DNA from: Persicaria tinctoria
Taxonomy: Eukaryota; Streptophyta; Magnoliopsida; Caryophyllales; Polygonaceae
Assembly: GCA_037127255.1 (NCBI GenBank)
Contig: JBANSL010000009.1
Span: forward strand, 23,400,475-23,464,474
Length of the DNA stretch: 64,000 bases
Reading direction: 5' to 3'
Positions 20,909-31,940 of this stretch are shown here, piece after piece (positions within the stretch are counted from its first letter, which is position 1; every line of letters starts with the position of its first letter). The notes below the pieces were generated by a model, which saw only the letters and a program-made list of their open reading frames with translations, ran no database searches and was not told the DNA's origin. The translations under genes were made by a program, and so were the position numbers.

Positions 20909-21082
20909 CGACCCAGTCAAACACGGTCTCCTGCACTTTTCTGATTTCCGAACAACCAAACCACAGATGGTTTTCTGTTTCCTCTTCCCTTCGGCATAGG
21001 ATACAATCAGCTGCTTCCAAACCTCTCCAATGTTTAATCTTCTGGCCCGTGTGCAGCCGTTTCTGAGCAGCCAACCATACAA
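20909..21082 (-). mobile_element. Duplicated L1-2 3' end, second part
   Basis: Continuation of the segmental copy after the LARD-A insertion; it matches about 5092-5265. It includes the zinc motif CILCRREEETENHLWFGC and the HTGQKIKHW residues. It is truncated at 21082, where it meets an LTR fragment. Here the Lys codon is intact that is a stop in L1-2 itself. Confidence 0.88.
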
Positions 21083-22062
21083 GACACATTCGGATGATGT
21101 CCTTCTCAAGAGGAAGAAGAAGGCTCCACCATGAGAGAAGATCCAAAGGTTGACGTTTTTTAGATTCGTTCAGCAATTTGACAACTTTTCGACGTCTCAG
21201 TAAAATGGGTCGTTCGGATTCCATATTTATCGGATTGAAGCGTGCCATACCTTGTCGGAACGAGGACGAAGAGATCTACAACTTTGCTGTTGAAAGTTTT
21301 TCCAGATTCGACCTCGACATTGGCCGAAAATCACCATCTTAGAGCTGTCACTGTTTTTAGACGAATTTACCCTATTTTTAGTAACTTTCTTACATAAGTT
21401 ATTTTAGGAAACTTTAAGGTTATTTTTATTAATTCCATTAGATGTTAGTTTTATCTTATTCTATCATCAAACTCGGCCCAACAGCCCTTGTAAGGCTATA
21501 TAATGCCGAGACCCTTCATTGTTTTCAACATGATTTCAATGAATAGAATTTAGTTCTTCTCAAATTGTGTGAAACACAATGAGTGGTTGTCGATTGAATA
21601 GAGCTGTGCTTTTCAATTGCAAATATTTGTATTGATCTAGCTTGGTTTGCTTTGTGTTCATCAACTTCGCAAGACTTGGTGATCCTAGTATCCACGAGCC
21701 CCCTCCTTGTGCCTCCAAGTTGTCCGCTTGGTTGTGTAGGGTTGTAGAGGCGGGTTATATAGTCATTGGTATTGGTTCCTACGTTCTACGGAAGCCTGGG
21801 GTATTTATCTTGTTCTACATAGATCGTTTCAGTCCTTATCGGTCGTGTATTTGTTATCAGTTTCGAGTCTTTATTAATCTTGTCGAGCCTTTCTTTGTTT
21901 CTTGCTGCGTTCTTTACTTTTTTGGTCGATCTTGGACTGTTCTTGGAAAAGATCTTGCGTTTCTTTGCTTTCTTGTTGAGTCTTGTTCAGTTCTTGCTTC
22001 TGTTCTTTAGTTTCTTGCTTGTTTGTCGAAGATCGGGCCATCTCACGGCTAACCCCGTATCA
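21083..22062 (+). repeat. Gypsy LTR fragment, 5'-truncated, plus orientation
   Basis: Begins inside an LTR (GACACATTCGGATGATGTCC, about 20 bp after the expected TGATGCGGG start) and runs to an intact end ACCCCGTATCA at 22062. Satellite follows directly, without a PBS. It encodes the usual LKRKKKAP tail, here followed by a stop. It is a solo LTR, or the remains of one after a rearrangement that removed its left end. Confidence 0.85.
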
Positions 22063-22255
22063 AGTTGTAAGTTACTTACATGAGTTTTCTTCAAAACATA
22101 CTCTTATTGTATTCTAACAACAATTTCTTTGTTAATATAAGGTTTTATTAAACATTTGTTAGTTACTTATATGATTTTTCCTCAAAACATACTCTTATAG
22201 TATTCTAATATAAATTTAGTAGTTAATATAAGGTTTTATTGAAAATTTGTTAGTT
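22063..22255 (+). repeat. Satellite block
   Basis: About two monomers (B then A), ending GAAAATTTGTTAGTT at 22241-22255. This is the left target-site duplication of L1-7 and carries the variant AAAAT instead of the usual AACAT. Confidence 0.9.
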
Positions 22256-22726
22256 ATGAACCGGTAAATATATAGATGTGGTGGTTAAACCAAATTTACA
22301 AAAGAGCATGACCAAACAAGGGGTCATGCTAGAAAATAGAAACCAAAAGTCCTACCCAAAAGTGTGATGTTGGTCTTAGTATACCAACCCAAAAAATCTC
22401 CCAGCTGGTACCCCAGCAGAGACAAGGTACTCTACTGTACTGTTATAGACGCTCCTACCCTCTACCCCTCTATACAGGCAATCCCAACTAATGTCTCTCA
22501 CACCCTACGGAGGCCAAGTCCCTGGACAATGGCCTTGCTCTTCCATCTAGCTGAAATTCTCGATCTGCAGCTTGCTATAATTGTTTCTGCACATTCAATC
22601 GGTCTGAACTCTTCTTGTCTGAATTTAACTCCATTCCTCCCCTTCCATGTGAAGTACACCAGAGCCTCAAACGCCGGCAACTTTGCTTGGTAAAGCTGCG
22701 ACTTCTGTACTTTGTCTGTCACACCA
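22256..22726 (-). mobile_element. L1-7: 5'-truncated LINE copy with 15-bp TSD
   Basis: A 471-bp 3' end. Its 3' UTR includes the hairpin AGCATGACC/GGTCATGCT (22305-22330), and a piece of the ORF2 C-terminus (22498-22726) starts within TDKVQKSQLYQAK. It is flanked on both sides by GAAAATTTGTTAGTT (22241-22255 and 22727-22741). 5' truncation plus a TSD is the mark of target-primed reverse transcription. Confidence 0.92.
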
Positions 22727-23208
22727 GAAAATTTGTTAGTTACTTACATCAGTTTTCCTCAAAACATTCTCTTTTTCTAACAACAATTTGTTAGTTAATA
22801 TAAGGTTTTATTAAACATTTGTTAGTTACTTATATGATTTTTCCTCAAAACATACTCTTATAGTATTCTAATAATAATTTATTAGTTAATATAAGGTTTT
22901 GTTAAACATTTGTTAGTTACTTACATGAGTTTTCCTCAAAACATACTCTTATTGTATTCTAACAACAATTTCTTTGTTAATATTGGTTTTATTAAACATT
23001 TGTTAGTTACTTATATGATTTTTTCTCAAAACATACTCTTATAAATTTAGTTGTTAATATAAAGTTCTAATATAAATTTAGTTGTTAATATAAAGTTTTA
23101 TTGAAAATATGTTAGTTACTTACATCAGTATTCCTCAAAACATACTCTTATTGTATTGTAACAATAATTTATTAGTTAATATAAGGTTTTATTAAACATT
23201 TGTTAGTT
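22727..23208 (+). repeat. Satellite block
   Basis: About five monomers, with a local rearrangement near 23040-23100 where a monomer is shortened and partly repeated. It ends at the L1-4 3' junction (23208/23209). Confidence 0.9.
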
Positions 23209-23402
23209 CTGAAGCGGTAAATATATAGATGTGGTCGTAAAACCAAACGATGTACAAAAGGTAAGACCATACTAGGGGTCTTACGTAAGAAGGGAACCAA
23301 AAAACTATACCCAAATCCCCTCTCTACCTCAAAACAACCGAAACTCCCAAACTCCCATACTCTAACCAGCCCCTAAGAATCAAACAGCCCAGTCGATCCA
23401 AG

Positions 23403-26400
23403 TTACCCATTAGCGCATATGCGCTTAATGGATAACCTGGATCGACAGCTAGCGATAACATCATTCGCACATCTAGTTACATCAAAAGGTTCTTGGCTAT
23501 ATACAAGTCTGTTCTGAGCAAGCCAAGTAAAATAAATAAGCGCTTGAAAGCAAAGGTTCTTAGCTTTGTAGACCCGCTTCTTCCGGTTCTTCATGGGCTC
23601 CGACGAAAACCATGCGAGCCACTCTCCTATTGTCCCAAAGCGACAAGAAATTCCAGCCCAATCAAAAGTAATTTTCTGGACAGCGATAATAACGGGGCAG
23701 TTGAACCATAGGTGTTCGGACGTCTCTTCCGCTTCCTTACACAGCGCACAAGTAGCAGCAACATCACCCAACCAATGCTTAGAAATATGGCCAGTTTGCA
23801 ACCGGTTCCTCATGGCAAGCCAGGTTACAAAACTCCATTTCCTGCATACAGGGCGAGCCCAGATGATGCCACCCCAATCCACCTCCTGTCCACTCGGTCT
23901 CAAAAGATTGTACAGCTTAGCGCTAGACAGAGCACCAGTGTCATTGAGCATCCTGTCAAGGTTTGGGAGCTCGCCTACATTCAAAGGAGGGCTAGCAGCA
24001 CAAATCTCTTCCTTAATTTGCACAATACCCTTCCAGAGCCATGTAAAATCCTTCCTACATCGAATATCCCATGGCTGATCACCCCGGAGGTTGTTTGCTG
24101 TACACCAGCGCAGCCAAATGCTGGGTTTCTGGAGTGCAATCTCACCAAACAGTTTGGCAAATATACATTTATTCCATGTATGCAGATTTCGAACACCCAA
24201 GCCACCCTCTTGAGTAGGTTTAGTGACATCTTCCCACGCCACTAGGTGACGCTTGCCCTCCAAATTCCCACTCCAGAGGAATCGTCTCATCATTCCATTG
24301 ACGGTATCAACAACGCCTTTAGGCAGCAAGAGAGATTGACTCCAAAAAGTATTTATGCCCGTACATACCGATTTGATCAGTTGCAAGCGACCAGCGTAGG
24401 AGAGCTTCCGAGTGGACCAGGTGTTGATCACCTTGCTGATTATGTTATACAAGTCCCCATATTCTTGAACCCGGATTTTTCTTGAACTCAACGGGGTTCC
24501 CAAATACTTCACCGGGAGCATACCACGCTCATACCCGAAGCTGTTGACGATGCTGTCAGCCAACTCTACTGAGCAACCAGCGACATATACTGTACTCTTT
24601 TCAACATTAATCCGTAGCCCAGACACTGCAAGAAAATCCTCCAGACAGTTCTTTATGATGCTAACTGAACGCAAATCCCCATGAAAGAAAATTAATAAGT
24701 CATCGGCAAAGGCTAGATGTGAAAGCTGCAGGCTTTTGCATTTAGAATGGAATTTAAAACCCGGCGTTTGCGTTGCTAGGTGCAGCTTTCTGCTCAGAAT
24801 CTCCATGCACAATACGAAGAGGTAGGGTGAAAGGGGATCGCCCTGCCTCAGACCTCGTTTCCCCTCAAAGTAGCCCTCTGGGGCACCATTAATAAGGATG
24901 GAGAAGGTAGGAGTGGTAACACACTCCATGATGATTTGTATCAGTTTTTCCGGGAACTTGAAATAGCTCAACGTTTGCTTGATGAAATCCCAGCTCAAGT
25001 GATCATAGGCCTTTTGCAAATCAACCTTGATGGTGCACCTAGGAGAGCCCCGCTTGGTGCCATAACCATAAACTATCTCAGTTGCAACAGCCGTGTTTTG
25101 AGCGATAGAGCGTCCCGGTATGAAAGCTCCCTGAGTATCCGAGATAACAGCCCCCAACAGGTTCTTAATCCTCCCTGCGATGATCTTTGTAACTATTTTT
25201 AAAATGATGTTACAGCAGGAGATCGGTCTAAGGTCTTTCACAAGTGTCGGGTTGGATACTTTGGGTATAAGGGATATGAATGTGGCATTAAATTGCTTCA
25301 GAATCTTGCCATTTCTGAAAATCTCACGAACAGCTTCACAAGTATCCACCCCCACCACTTTCCAAGCATCCTTGAAGAACTGGCTACCGAACCCGTCCGG
25401 ACCCGGGGATTTGTTAGCTCCGATAGTCCACAAACACCTCCTGATTTCATCGTAGCTGGGAAGGCTCGAAAGTCCATCAGCTAGTGCGCTGTCTATCTCA
25501 GCCCCTGGTGGCAGGTTCAAGTCATTTAAACATATTGAGGTATTGGATAAAAGGCTGGTGAAAAACTCCAGAATATGCGCTCGGATAGCATCCTCCTCAT
25601 CAATTCTGGCGCCAGAGCAGTCACGCATAAATAGTATGGCATTTCGTGCTTGTCGTTCTTTGACACTTCTATAAAAGATGGACGACGTTTCTTCTCCCAT
25701 TGTTAGCCAATGGAGTTTTGCTCTTTGAGCTGTAAGGCTCATCAGTCGAGCAACATTTCTCCGTAGCACTCCTTCAGCAACAACTATTTCCTCTACCAGC
25801 GCAGCATTGCTCTTCTCAGTTCGGATTCTAAGCTGCATGGTTTAAGTTTAATTTCTGTTTGGAGCTCCGGAAATCTCGTCTTATCCCATGGTTTAAGTGC
25901 TTCTTTGACATTCTTGAGTTTTTTCGCAAGCTTGTACTGTCTAGAGCCATGAGCGTCCTCAGTCCAGGCTGCTCGTACAATACCTTCGAATTCCTTTTCC
26001 TTCCCCCAGAAATTTTTATATTTGAATGGATATCTGCGCTTGCACACATTGTTCCTTAGTAGAATCACAGCAGGAGAGTGATCCGAGAACTTAGGAGTGT
26101 CAAAGAGGGCTTTTGTATTTTCGAAACAGTCCATCCATTCCCCATTAACTAATACTCTATCCAGTTTTCTTTCAATTATGTCTTCTCCTTTTCGCTTATT
26201 TGTCCAAGTCAGCTCCGCCCCTGTGTAGGGTAGATCAAAGATACAGCAATCATCCAGCACTGTTCGTAGCTCCAAGAATTCATCACCCTGAGCTTTCTTC
26301 TGTGGCCATTTCTCATCCATTTTCAGAATGCAGTTAAAATCTCCTAGTACAGCCCAAGGAACACAGATCTGATCAGCAAGGTTCTTTAAATCATGCCATA

Positions 26401-26764
26401 GGGGGGCTCTATCAGCTTTAACATTATGTGCATACACAAAAGTAACAGCAAATTTAAATTTCTGATCTGCAGATTCAGCAAGACAGTGGATATACTGATC
26501 AGTGACACAAGCAATATCCACATTAAAAACGCTAGGATTCCAGGTTACCCATATGCGCTTCTCATCCCTATTTCCATTAACACACACTTTCCAGCCATGC
26601 ATAAGTCTCCGTCTGACATCCTCAAAGTTCTTCTCTACAAGTCTGGTTTCCAGCAACCCTATCATGCTTATATCTTTCTCAAAACAATAATTAGTAATAA
26701 TACTATTTTTAACGGGATCTTTAATTCCCGCTATATTCCAGGATGCAATCTTGAGCTTATCCAT
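23403..26764 (-). pseudogene. L1-4 ORF2 (endonuclease-RT-zf-RVT), one frameshift
   Basis: About 1120 codons starting MDKLKIASWNIAGIKDP at 26764; the frame upstream of this Met is only read-through. The endonuclease part (25838-26764) has ETRL, GDFNCI, LDRVLVN and SDHSPAV. A small deletion near 25835-25845, inside the IKL...LQLRIRTE stretch, shifts the frame. The rest (23403-25838, 811 aa) is open: SPGPDGFG, RPISCCN, GAFIPGRS, KVDLQKAYDHL, RGLRQGDPLSP, FADD, and the zinc motif CALCKEAEETSEHLWFNC. Apart from this one lesion, all RT landmarks are present. Confidence 0.9.
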
Positions 26765-26794
26765 CAACACCCAACCTGTGAGTGCTACCCTCAC
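26757..26794 (-). promoter_or_regulatory. ORF1/ORF2 coupling site (L1-4)
   Basis: Stem-loop GTGAG-7 nt-CTCAC at 26778-26794, a 13-nt spacer, and ATGGATAA at 26764-26757. Same geometry as the other copies. Confidence 0.6.
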
Positions 26795-28385
26795 TAGCTG
26801 AATCTAAGGTGGTGTTGTTCACACTGCCAGAAAATGAGGTTCCCTACTCATTACTGAGAATATCAAAAATTGATTTCGAGATAATTGAGGTAGCCTGCGC
26901 CTCTCTTGTTATCGCATTCTTAGACCCAGAGCTAGGAGATCTGCCTGACTTTCGATTAACCACATCTTTCCAGCCAGCCTGCATATTAACCACATTCCCA
27001 GACTCATTGTTATCACAGTTCGAATTAATGACGGTAATAGGCGGGGTACCCACAATTTCAGGGCATTTTAGATTTTTATCCTTCAACTCAGTGTTATCCG
27101 AGTTACCAGCAATAACAGAAGGAGAAGGAGAGCCCTCCATAACCACTGAGCCAGTGTTTTTAACTAAAACCTGCTCTCAGTCTTGATCTGATCGCATCTG
27201 AGGGCTGGACTCTACCCTTTGACTAATAACCTGTTCTTCATTAGCAGCAACAACTCCTTCAACATTTGATGCCAGCTTTGGTCTCCATTCCATACGGGAC
27301 CTATTAGACACTCCCCTTTGTTTATAGCAGCCCGAATCCGAGTGTCCAAAACATTTGCAGAACATGCATCTAGACGGAAGCCATTCGAAGATAACTTTTT
27401 GGAGATAATTAGAACCATCAGTGTTCTCAATTTCAATATGTTGAAGACCCGCTTCCTCAACAGAGACTTCCACCAGTAATCTTGCGTAAGAGATCCTATC
27501 TCCCAAAGCCGTTTTCTCATCAATACAAATAGGGGTGCCAATCGAGCAACCAAGTCTGCTAAGATTCGTGCTCGTGAACAGGGTTGGTTCCAAATCTGGC
27601 AAGCAAACCCAGCTTGGAATCCGATCGAAAGAACTCCAAGATATCGACATACCAGTACACCGCCTCTTCAGAATGAGGGGCTTAGAACCTTGGATGTGCC
27701 AAGGTCCGTTACTGAGAACCCAGTTTAGGCCTTCCTCCGAAGTGAATCTGAAGACAAGAACACCATTGGTTTTTTGCATCACTTTAGGGCTACCAAGTTT
27801 CCATTCGGACTCAACAAACTCCCGGATAGTCGAGTAAGAGACTGTTCCCCCAGCAACCACTCCGATAAGCGTCGCCTCCCACTGTTTTCGTGATTCCAGG
27901 ACATCTTCCGGTCTGATTCTGAGTTTTCCTTTTTCAACATCGTCAAATACAGTGAGCTTGACCGCATTCAGAATATTCCGGTTGTGCTGCGACTGAGAGA
28001 ACTGGCCAGATCCAGCGAAATACCTATTCGGTCCAAAGCTCTTTTTAAGAGCTTGGACAAAATTCATATCAGTCTGACCCGTCGAATGTTGAGCATCTCC
28101 ACCATTAATATCCTCAACAACCCCCTCACCTACCTCATTGACCTTCGTATTAGTCCCAACACCCTCAACCACAGACTTACCCTTCAGATCTGGAACAGCA
28201 TTTAATTTCTCGCTACTATCCTGCACCTTACCAGACTTGCTCGAAGATCCAACACCCACAAATCTCCTTGGTTGGGGAAAGCCCCCTCGGCCGCCAGAAG
28301 GACGGCCCGACCTAGCCATGGTGAGAGAGGCCGCCGGCGCAGCCACCGAGAGGGTGAGCTGGTGACGGACCCCGCGGACGCTCAA
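26757..28385 (-). pseudogene. L1-4 ORF1, two in-frame stops
   Basis: A single frame from 28385 to the TAA at 26757, broken by TGA at 27177 and TAG at 26844. The first 402 residues include the N-terminal Gly/Arg-rich part (start perhaps MARSGRPSGG, about 28319), a DUF4283-like domain (WEATLIGVV, FRFTSEEGLNWVL, PWHIQG), and a complete CCHC knuckle, CMFCKCFGHSDSGC. The tail is Ser/Asn-rich and ends EGSTHRLGVDG, as in other copies. Confidence 0.85.
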
Positions 28386-28390
28386 ACCCT

Positions 28391-28805
28391 TATCACTTGT
28401 TACTTACTTATATGATTTTTCCTCAAAACACACTCTTATAGTATTCTAATAAGAATTTAGTAGTAAATATAAGGTTTTATTGAACATTTGTTAGTTTCTC
28501 ACCTGAGTTTTCCTCAAAACATATTCTTATTTTATTCTAACAACAATTTCTTTGTTAATACAAGGTTTTATTAAACATTTGTTAGTTACTTATATGATTT
28601 TTCCTCAAAACATAGTCTTAAAGTATTCTAATATGAATTTAGTAGTTAATATGATGTTTTATTGAAAATATGTTAGTTACTTACATCAGTTTTCCTCAAA
28701 ACATACTCTTATTGTATTCTAACAACAATTTATGAGTTAATATAAGGTTTTATTAAACATTTGTTAGTTATTTATATGATTTTTCCTTAAAGCATACTCT
28801 TATAG
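28391..28805 (+). repeat. Satellite block
   Basis: About four and a half monomers in alternating A/B order. It is cut at ...CTTATAG (28805) by the LTR end of gypsy remnant D. A later stretch of the same monomer type resumes at 34752. Confidence 0.9.
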
Positions 28806-29953
28806 TGATACGGGGTTAGCCGTTTGATGGTCCGATCTTCGACAACAAGCAAGAAACTTCAAGAACTGAACAAGAAACGCCAGAACTTAATCAAGAACGA
28901 TCAAGAACAATAAAAGACGCAGCAAGACTCAACAAGAAAGATGAAAGACTCGACAAAGATTTCAAGAACAAGGCTGTAATTGAAATCGACAATAAAGAAA
29001 TAACAAGAATTGAAAGACACGACCTGATATGGACTAAAATGATCTATGCAGAACAAGATAAAGACCCCAGGCTTCCGTAGAAGGTAGAAACCAATACCAA
29101 TGACTACACAACCCGCCTCTACAACCCTACACAATCAATCGGACAACTTGAAGGCACAAGGAGGGGGCTTGTGGATACTAGATTCACCAAGTCTTGCGAA
29201 GTTGATGAACGGCAAAGCAAACCAAGCAGAGATTATCAATCAATGACCAACGAGCACAACTCTAGTTGAATCAACAAACACTCGTGTGTTTAAACACATA
29301 TGAGAGATTTCTATTATCAAAGTTCCAATTGTTCCACAAGGATGAATCCGAAATATATAGGCCTTAATCTGAGTATTGGCCGAAAATAATAAGATAAAAT
29401 AAACTAACAACTTTAATGGGCCTAATTAAATAACACCTAAAGACATAAGTAAATAAGGTCTTTAAAAATAATAACTAGAAAAGCCCAATTCAGCCCAATA
29501 GAAGTCTTAAGCTGAAAATGGGATCCAACACTTAGGAAATTCGGCCAAGGCTTTTCTAAGGTGGCTCATCCTCCATTTGTACTCCAATGCACATGTATGT
29601 CTTCAATGTTGGCTCGGGGAGTTGAACCTTGCTCGAGAACAAAGCATGACTCACAAAGTTGAATGAGTCTCCCTGAAGCTTCTTAGCTCTAGCTCGAGTC
29701 ATTGGTCCTTCTCCAAGTATGATGGGTGTGTCTGGAGCTGTAGAAGATGGTCCCACATCAACCTCCCCTTCTTGAAAAGGATTCGACCACGAATCCAAGT
29801 CTTCATCCACTGCGAAGTAAGGGATTAGATCGGCGACGTTGAATGTAGCGCTCACGCCCATGTCTCCAGGAAGCTCCAATTGGTAGGCATTGTCGCCCAC
29901 TCTCCTCATCACTCGAAATGGTCCATCACCAGGAGGTGACAGCTTGTTCTTCC
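28806..29953 (-). mobile_element. Gypsy remnant D: 3' LTR and end of pol (left part)
   Basis: Complete LTR at 28806-29760 (955 bp, TGATACGGGG...CCCACATCA), a polypurine tract next to it (29761-29773), then the C-terminus of a gypsy polyprotein. It is interrupted at 29953 by LARD-B (TSD CTTCC) and continues at 34467-34755, where it ends abruptly in satellite. Most of the element is missing. Confidence 0.88.
29556..29953 (-). pseudogene. Gypsy D integrase C-terminus and LTR-encoded tail
   Basis: GDGPFRV-RRVGDNAYQLELPGD is the GPY/F module that follows the integrase core in chromovirus-type Ty3/gypsy elements. FNVADLIPYF and SNPFQEGEVD follow. The frame then crosses the polypurine tract into the LTR (GPMTRARAKKLQ...) and ends in it at 29556. 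No canonical chromodomain is visible. The upstream part is at 34467-34755. Confidence 0.82.
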
Positions 29954-31110
29954 TGATACGGGGTTAGCCGTGGGTTGGTCCGATCTTCGACAACAAGCAA
30001 GAACTAAAGGAAAGACTCAACAAGACGACTCAAGATCTGCAAGAAACAATCAAGAATGATCAAGATTCCAACAAGAACTCAAGAAACGCAGCAAGAATAA
30101 ACAAGAAGACGCAAGAACTTAATCAAGATGATCAAGATCTTTCAAGAACGCAGCAAGATCACCAAGAACAAGACTGATCTTGATGTCGACAACAACAAGA
30201 ACAACAAAGACTCGATAAAGATAGATAAAGACTCGAAATTCAAGAACAAGAATGGAAAGACACGACCTGATAGGGACTGAGTCGATCTATGCAGAACAAG
30301 ATAAAGACCCCAGGCCTCCTCAGAGGGTAGGAACCAATACCAATGACTACACAACCCGCCTCTACAACCCTACACAATCAAGCGGACAACTTGAAGCACC
30401 AGAAGGGGGCTTGTGGATACTAGATTCACCAAGTCTTGCGAAGTTGATGAACGGAAAAGCAAACCAAGCTAGATCTAACCAATTCGATGATCAACGAGCA
30501 CAGCTCTAGTTGGATCAACAAGACACTCCATGTGTTTCACACAATTTGAGAGATCTAAATTCTATTCATAATGTTCTTATTGAATTACAATAGGAGAACT
30601 CGGAATATATAGGCCACGCAGGGCTGTTGGGCCGAGTTAGATGATAGAATAAGATAAAACTAACATCTAATGGAAATAATAAAAATAACCTTAAAGTTTC
30701 CTAAAATAACTTAAGTATAAGAAATACTAAATAGGAAATAAATATAATGTTCCAAAACTTAACAAAATCCCGTCAAAACCAGCAGCAGCTCAAAGAATGT
30801 GGATTTCGGCCAAGCTATAGGACGAATCTGGAAAAACCTTCAACAGCAAAGTTGTAGATCTCTTCGTCCTCGTTCCAACAAGGTATGGCACGCCTCAATC
30901 CGATAAATATTGAATCCGTACGACCCATTTTACAGAGACGTCGAAAAGCTGTCAAACTTCTGAACGAGAGTCTAAAACGTGATTAATCCAAGCTTGCACC
31001 TTTGGAGCATCTCCCATGGTGGAGCCTTCTTCTTCCTCTTGAGGATGACTTCCTTCTCACGAGCTCGAATCATAGGTGTGTCCGGAGGTGTCTTGGATGG
31101 TCCTGCATCA
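29954..31110 (-). repeat. LARD-B 3' LTR
   Basis: 1157 bp; a purine tract (AAGAAAGGGAGAT on the minus strand) lies just outside at 31111. The last 46 codons of the ORF lie inside. Confidence 0.92.
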
Positions 31111-31940
31111 ATCTCCCTTTCTTCAAAAGGATTCGTCCTCGAATCCAAGGTCGCATAAAATTCCTCAAAAGCATCCACACGAACTCCTGGATCGAAAACC
31201 TCATGTCCATGGAAACTCATCTCAAGACCAATTGATGTAGGGATTGACCACTCCTCGATGGATATTATCTCAGCTTCATCTACAAAATCAAGAAAAGAAA
31301 CTTTATTAGTGCATAATTCAGATTTCATATCAATGGTATGATGTTCTAACTTAATATGCACTTGCGCTTGGTCATTAATCCCTAAGTTTCCATCCAATGC
31401 TAGCAAGTTTTCTTCATTTTTCAAGGCTGATTTTTCAACTAATTCAAGGCTAGCAATAGTAGAAGAATTTTCACCATCAATGATCAAATTAGAAACTATG
31501 CCTTCTTCTAAGCATGTAGTATGACATAAATCTTTTCTTTGATTATCATCACAAGGCATAGGTTGAACATTTAAATCAATCAAAGAATCATCATTCTCAT
31601 ATTCAATGCAAACATTATCATGATCATAGGCAAGTAAATTAAGATTTTGATCATTTTTATCAACATGCTCTTTAATTTCAGCAATAAGAGAAGCATCTAT
31701 CCTAGAAGAAACATGATGTTGAATAACATTATTAGGAGGAATAGGATGAGGTTCTTCCCTTTCATTAGATGGAACTTTAAATCCAGGGATAACTTGATAA
31801 CCTAGGGCCGCCAATCGTTTATTCGTCCTCTCCAAGTCCTCATTTATCTTAGCCATGTTTATCTTAGCCATGCTTGCATTCATCCTAGCCATGTTCTCCA
31901 TAAAGGTAGTGTACCAGTCATTTCCCTGGCTATTAGACAT
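30972..31940 (-). CDS. LARD-B ORF, 322 aa, homologue of the LARD-A ORF
   Basis: Intact; starts MSNSQGNDWYTTF and ends in the 3' LTR with LKRKKKAPPWE. The N-terminal 90 residues have diverged from LARD-A by substitutions and compensating indels, with a short internal repeat (AKINMAKINED). The acidic middle is nearly identical, and total length is again 322 codons. That an ORF of this size stays open in two non-autonomous copies suggests a role in cis or in trans, or simply young age. No known domain. Confidence 0.75.
   Translation of the reverse strand: MSNSQGNDWYTTFMENMARMNASMAKINMAKINEDLERTNKRLAALGYQVIPGFKVPSNEREEPHPIPPNNVIQHHVSSRIDASLIAEIKEHVDKNDQNLNLLAYDHDNVCIEYENDDSLIDLNVQPMPCDDNQRKDLCHTTCLEEGIVSNLIIDGENSSTIASLELVEKSALKNEENLLALDGNLGINDQAQVHIKLEHHTIDMKSELCTNKVSFLDFVDEAEIISIEEWSIPTSIGLEMSFHGHEVFDPGVRVDAFEEFYATLDSRTNPFEEREIDAGPSKTPPDTPMIRAREKEVILKRKKKAPPWEMLQRCKLGLITF

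Larger units (their letters stand above)
23209..28390 (-). mobile_element. L1-4: near full-length LINE, 5.2 kb
   Basis: The 3' terminus at 23209 abuts satellite at the standard position. The 5' leader ends near 28390 beside a satellite monomer (ACTTGTTACTTACTTATATG). It has both ORFs, the coupling site (26757-26794) and the 3' UTR hairpin GTAAGACC/GGTCTTAC (23261-23284). A target-site duplication is not clear here, because the right flank differs from the left. Confidence 0.92.

Noticed and set aside
26764..26794. Upstream Met (MRVALTGWVL) for L1-4 ORF2
   Set aside because: It lies inside the ORF1 end and the hairpin. The Met at 26764 matches the start in all other copies.
28391..28805. Centromere identity of this locus
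   Set aside because: Satellite and possible CRM-like elements are suggestive only; sequence alone cannot show CENH3 occupancy, and the clade is not confirmed.
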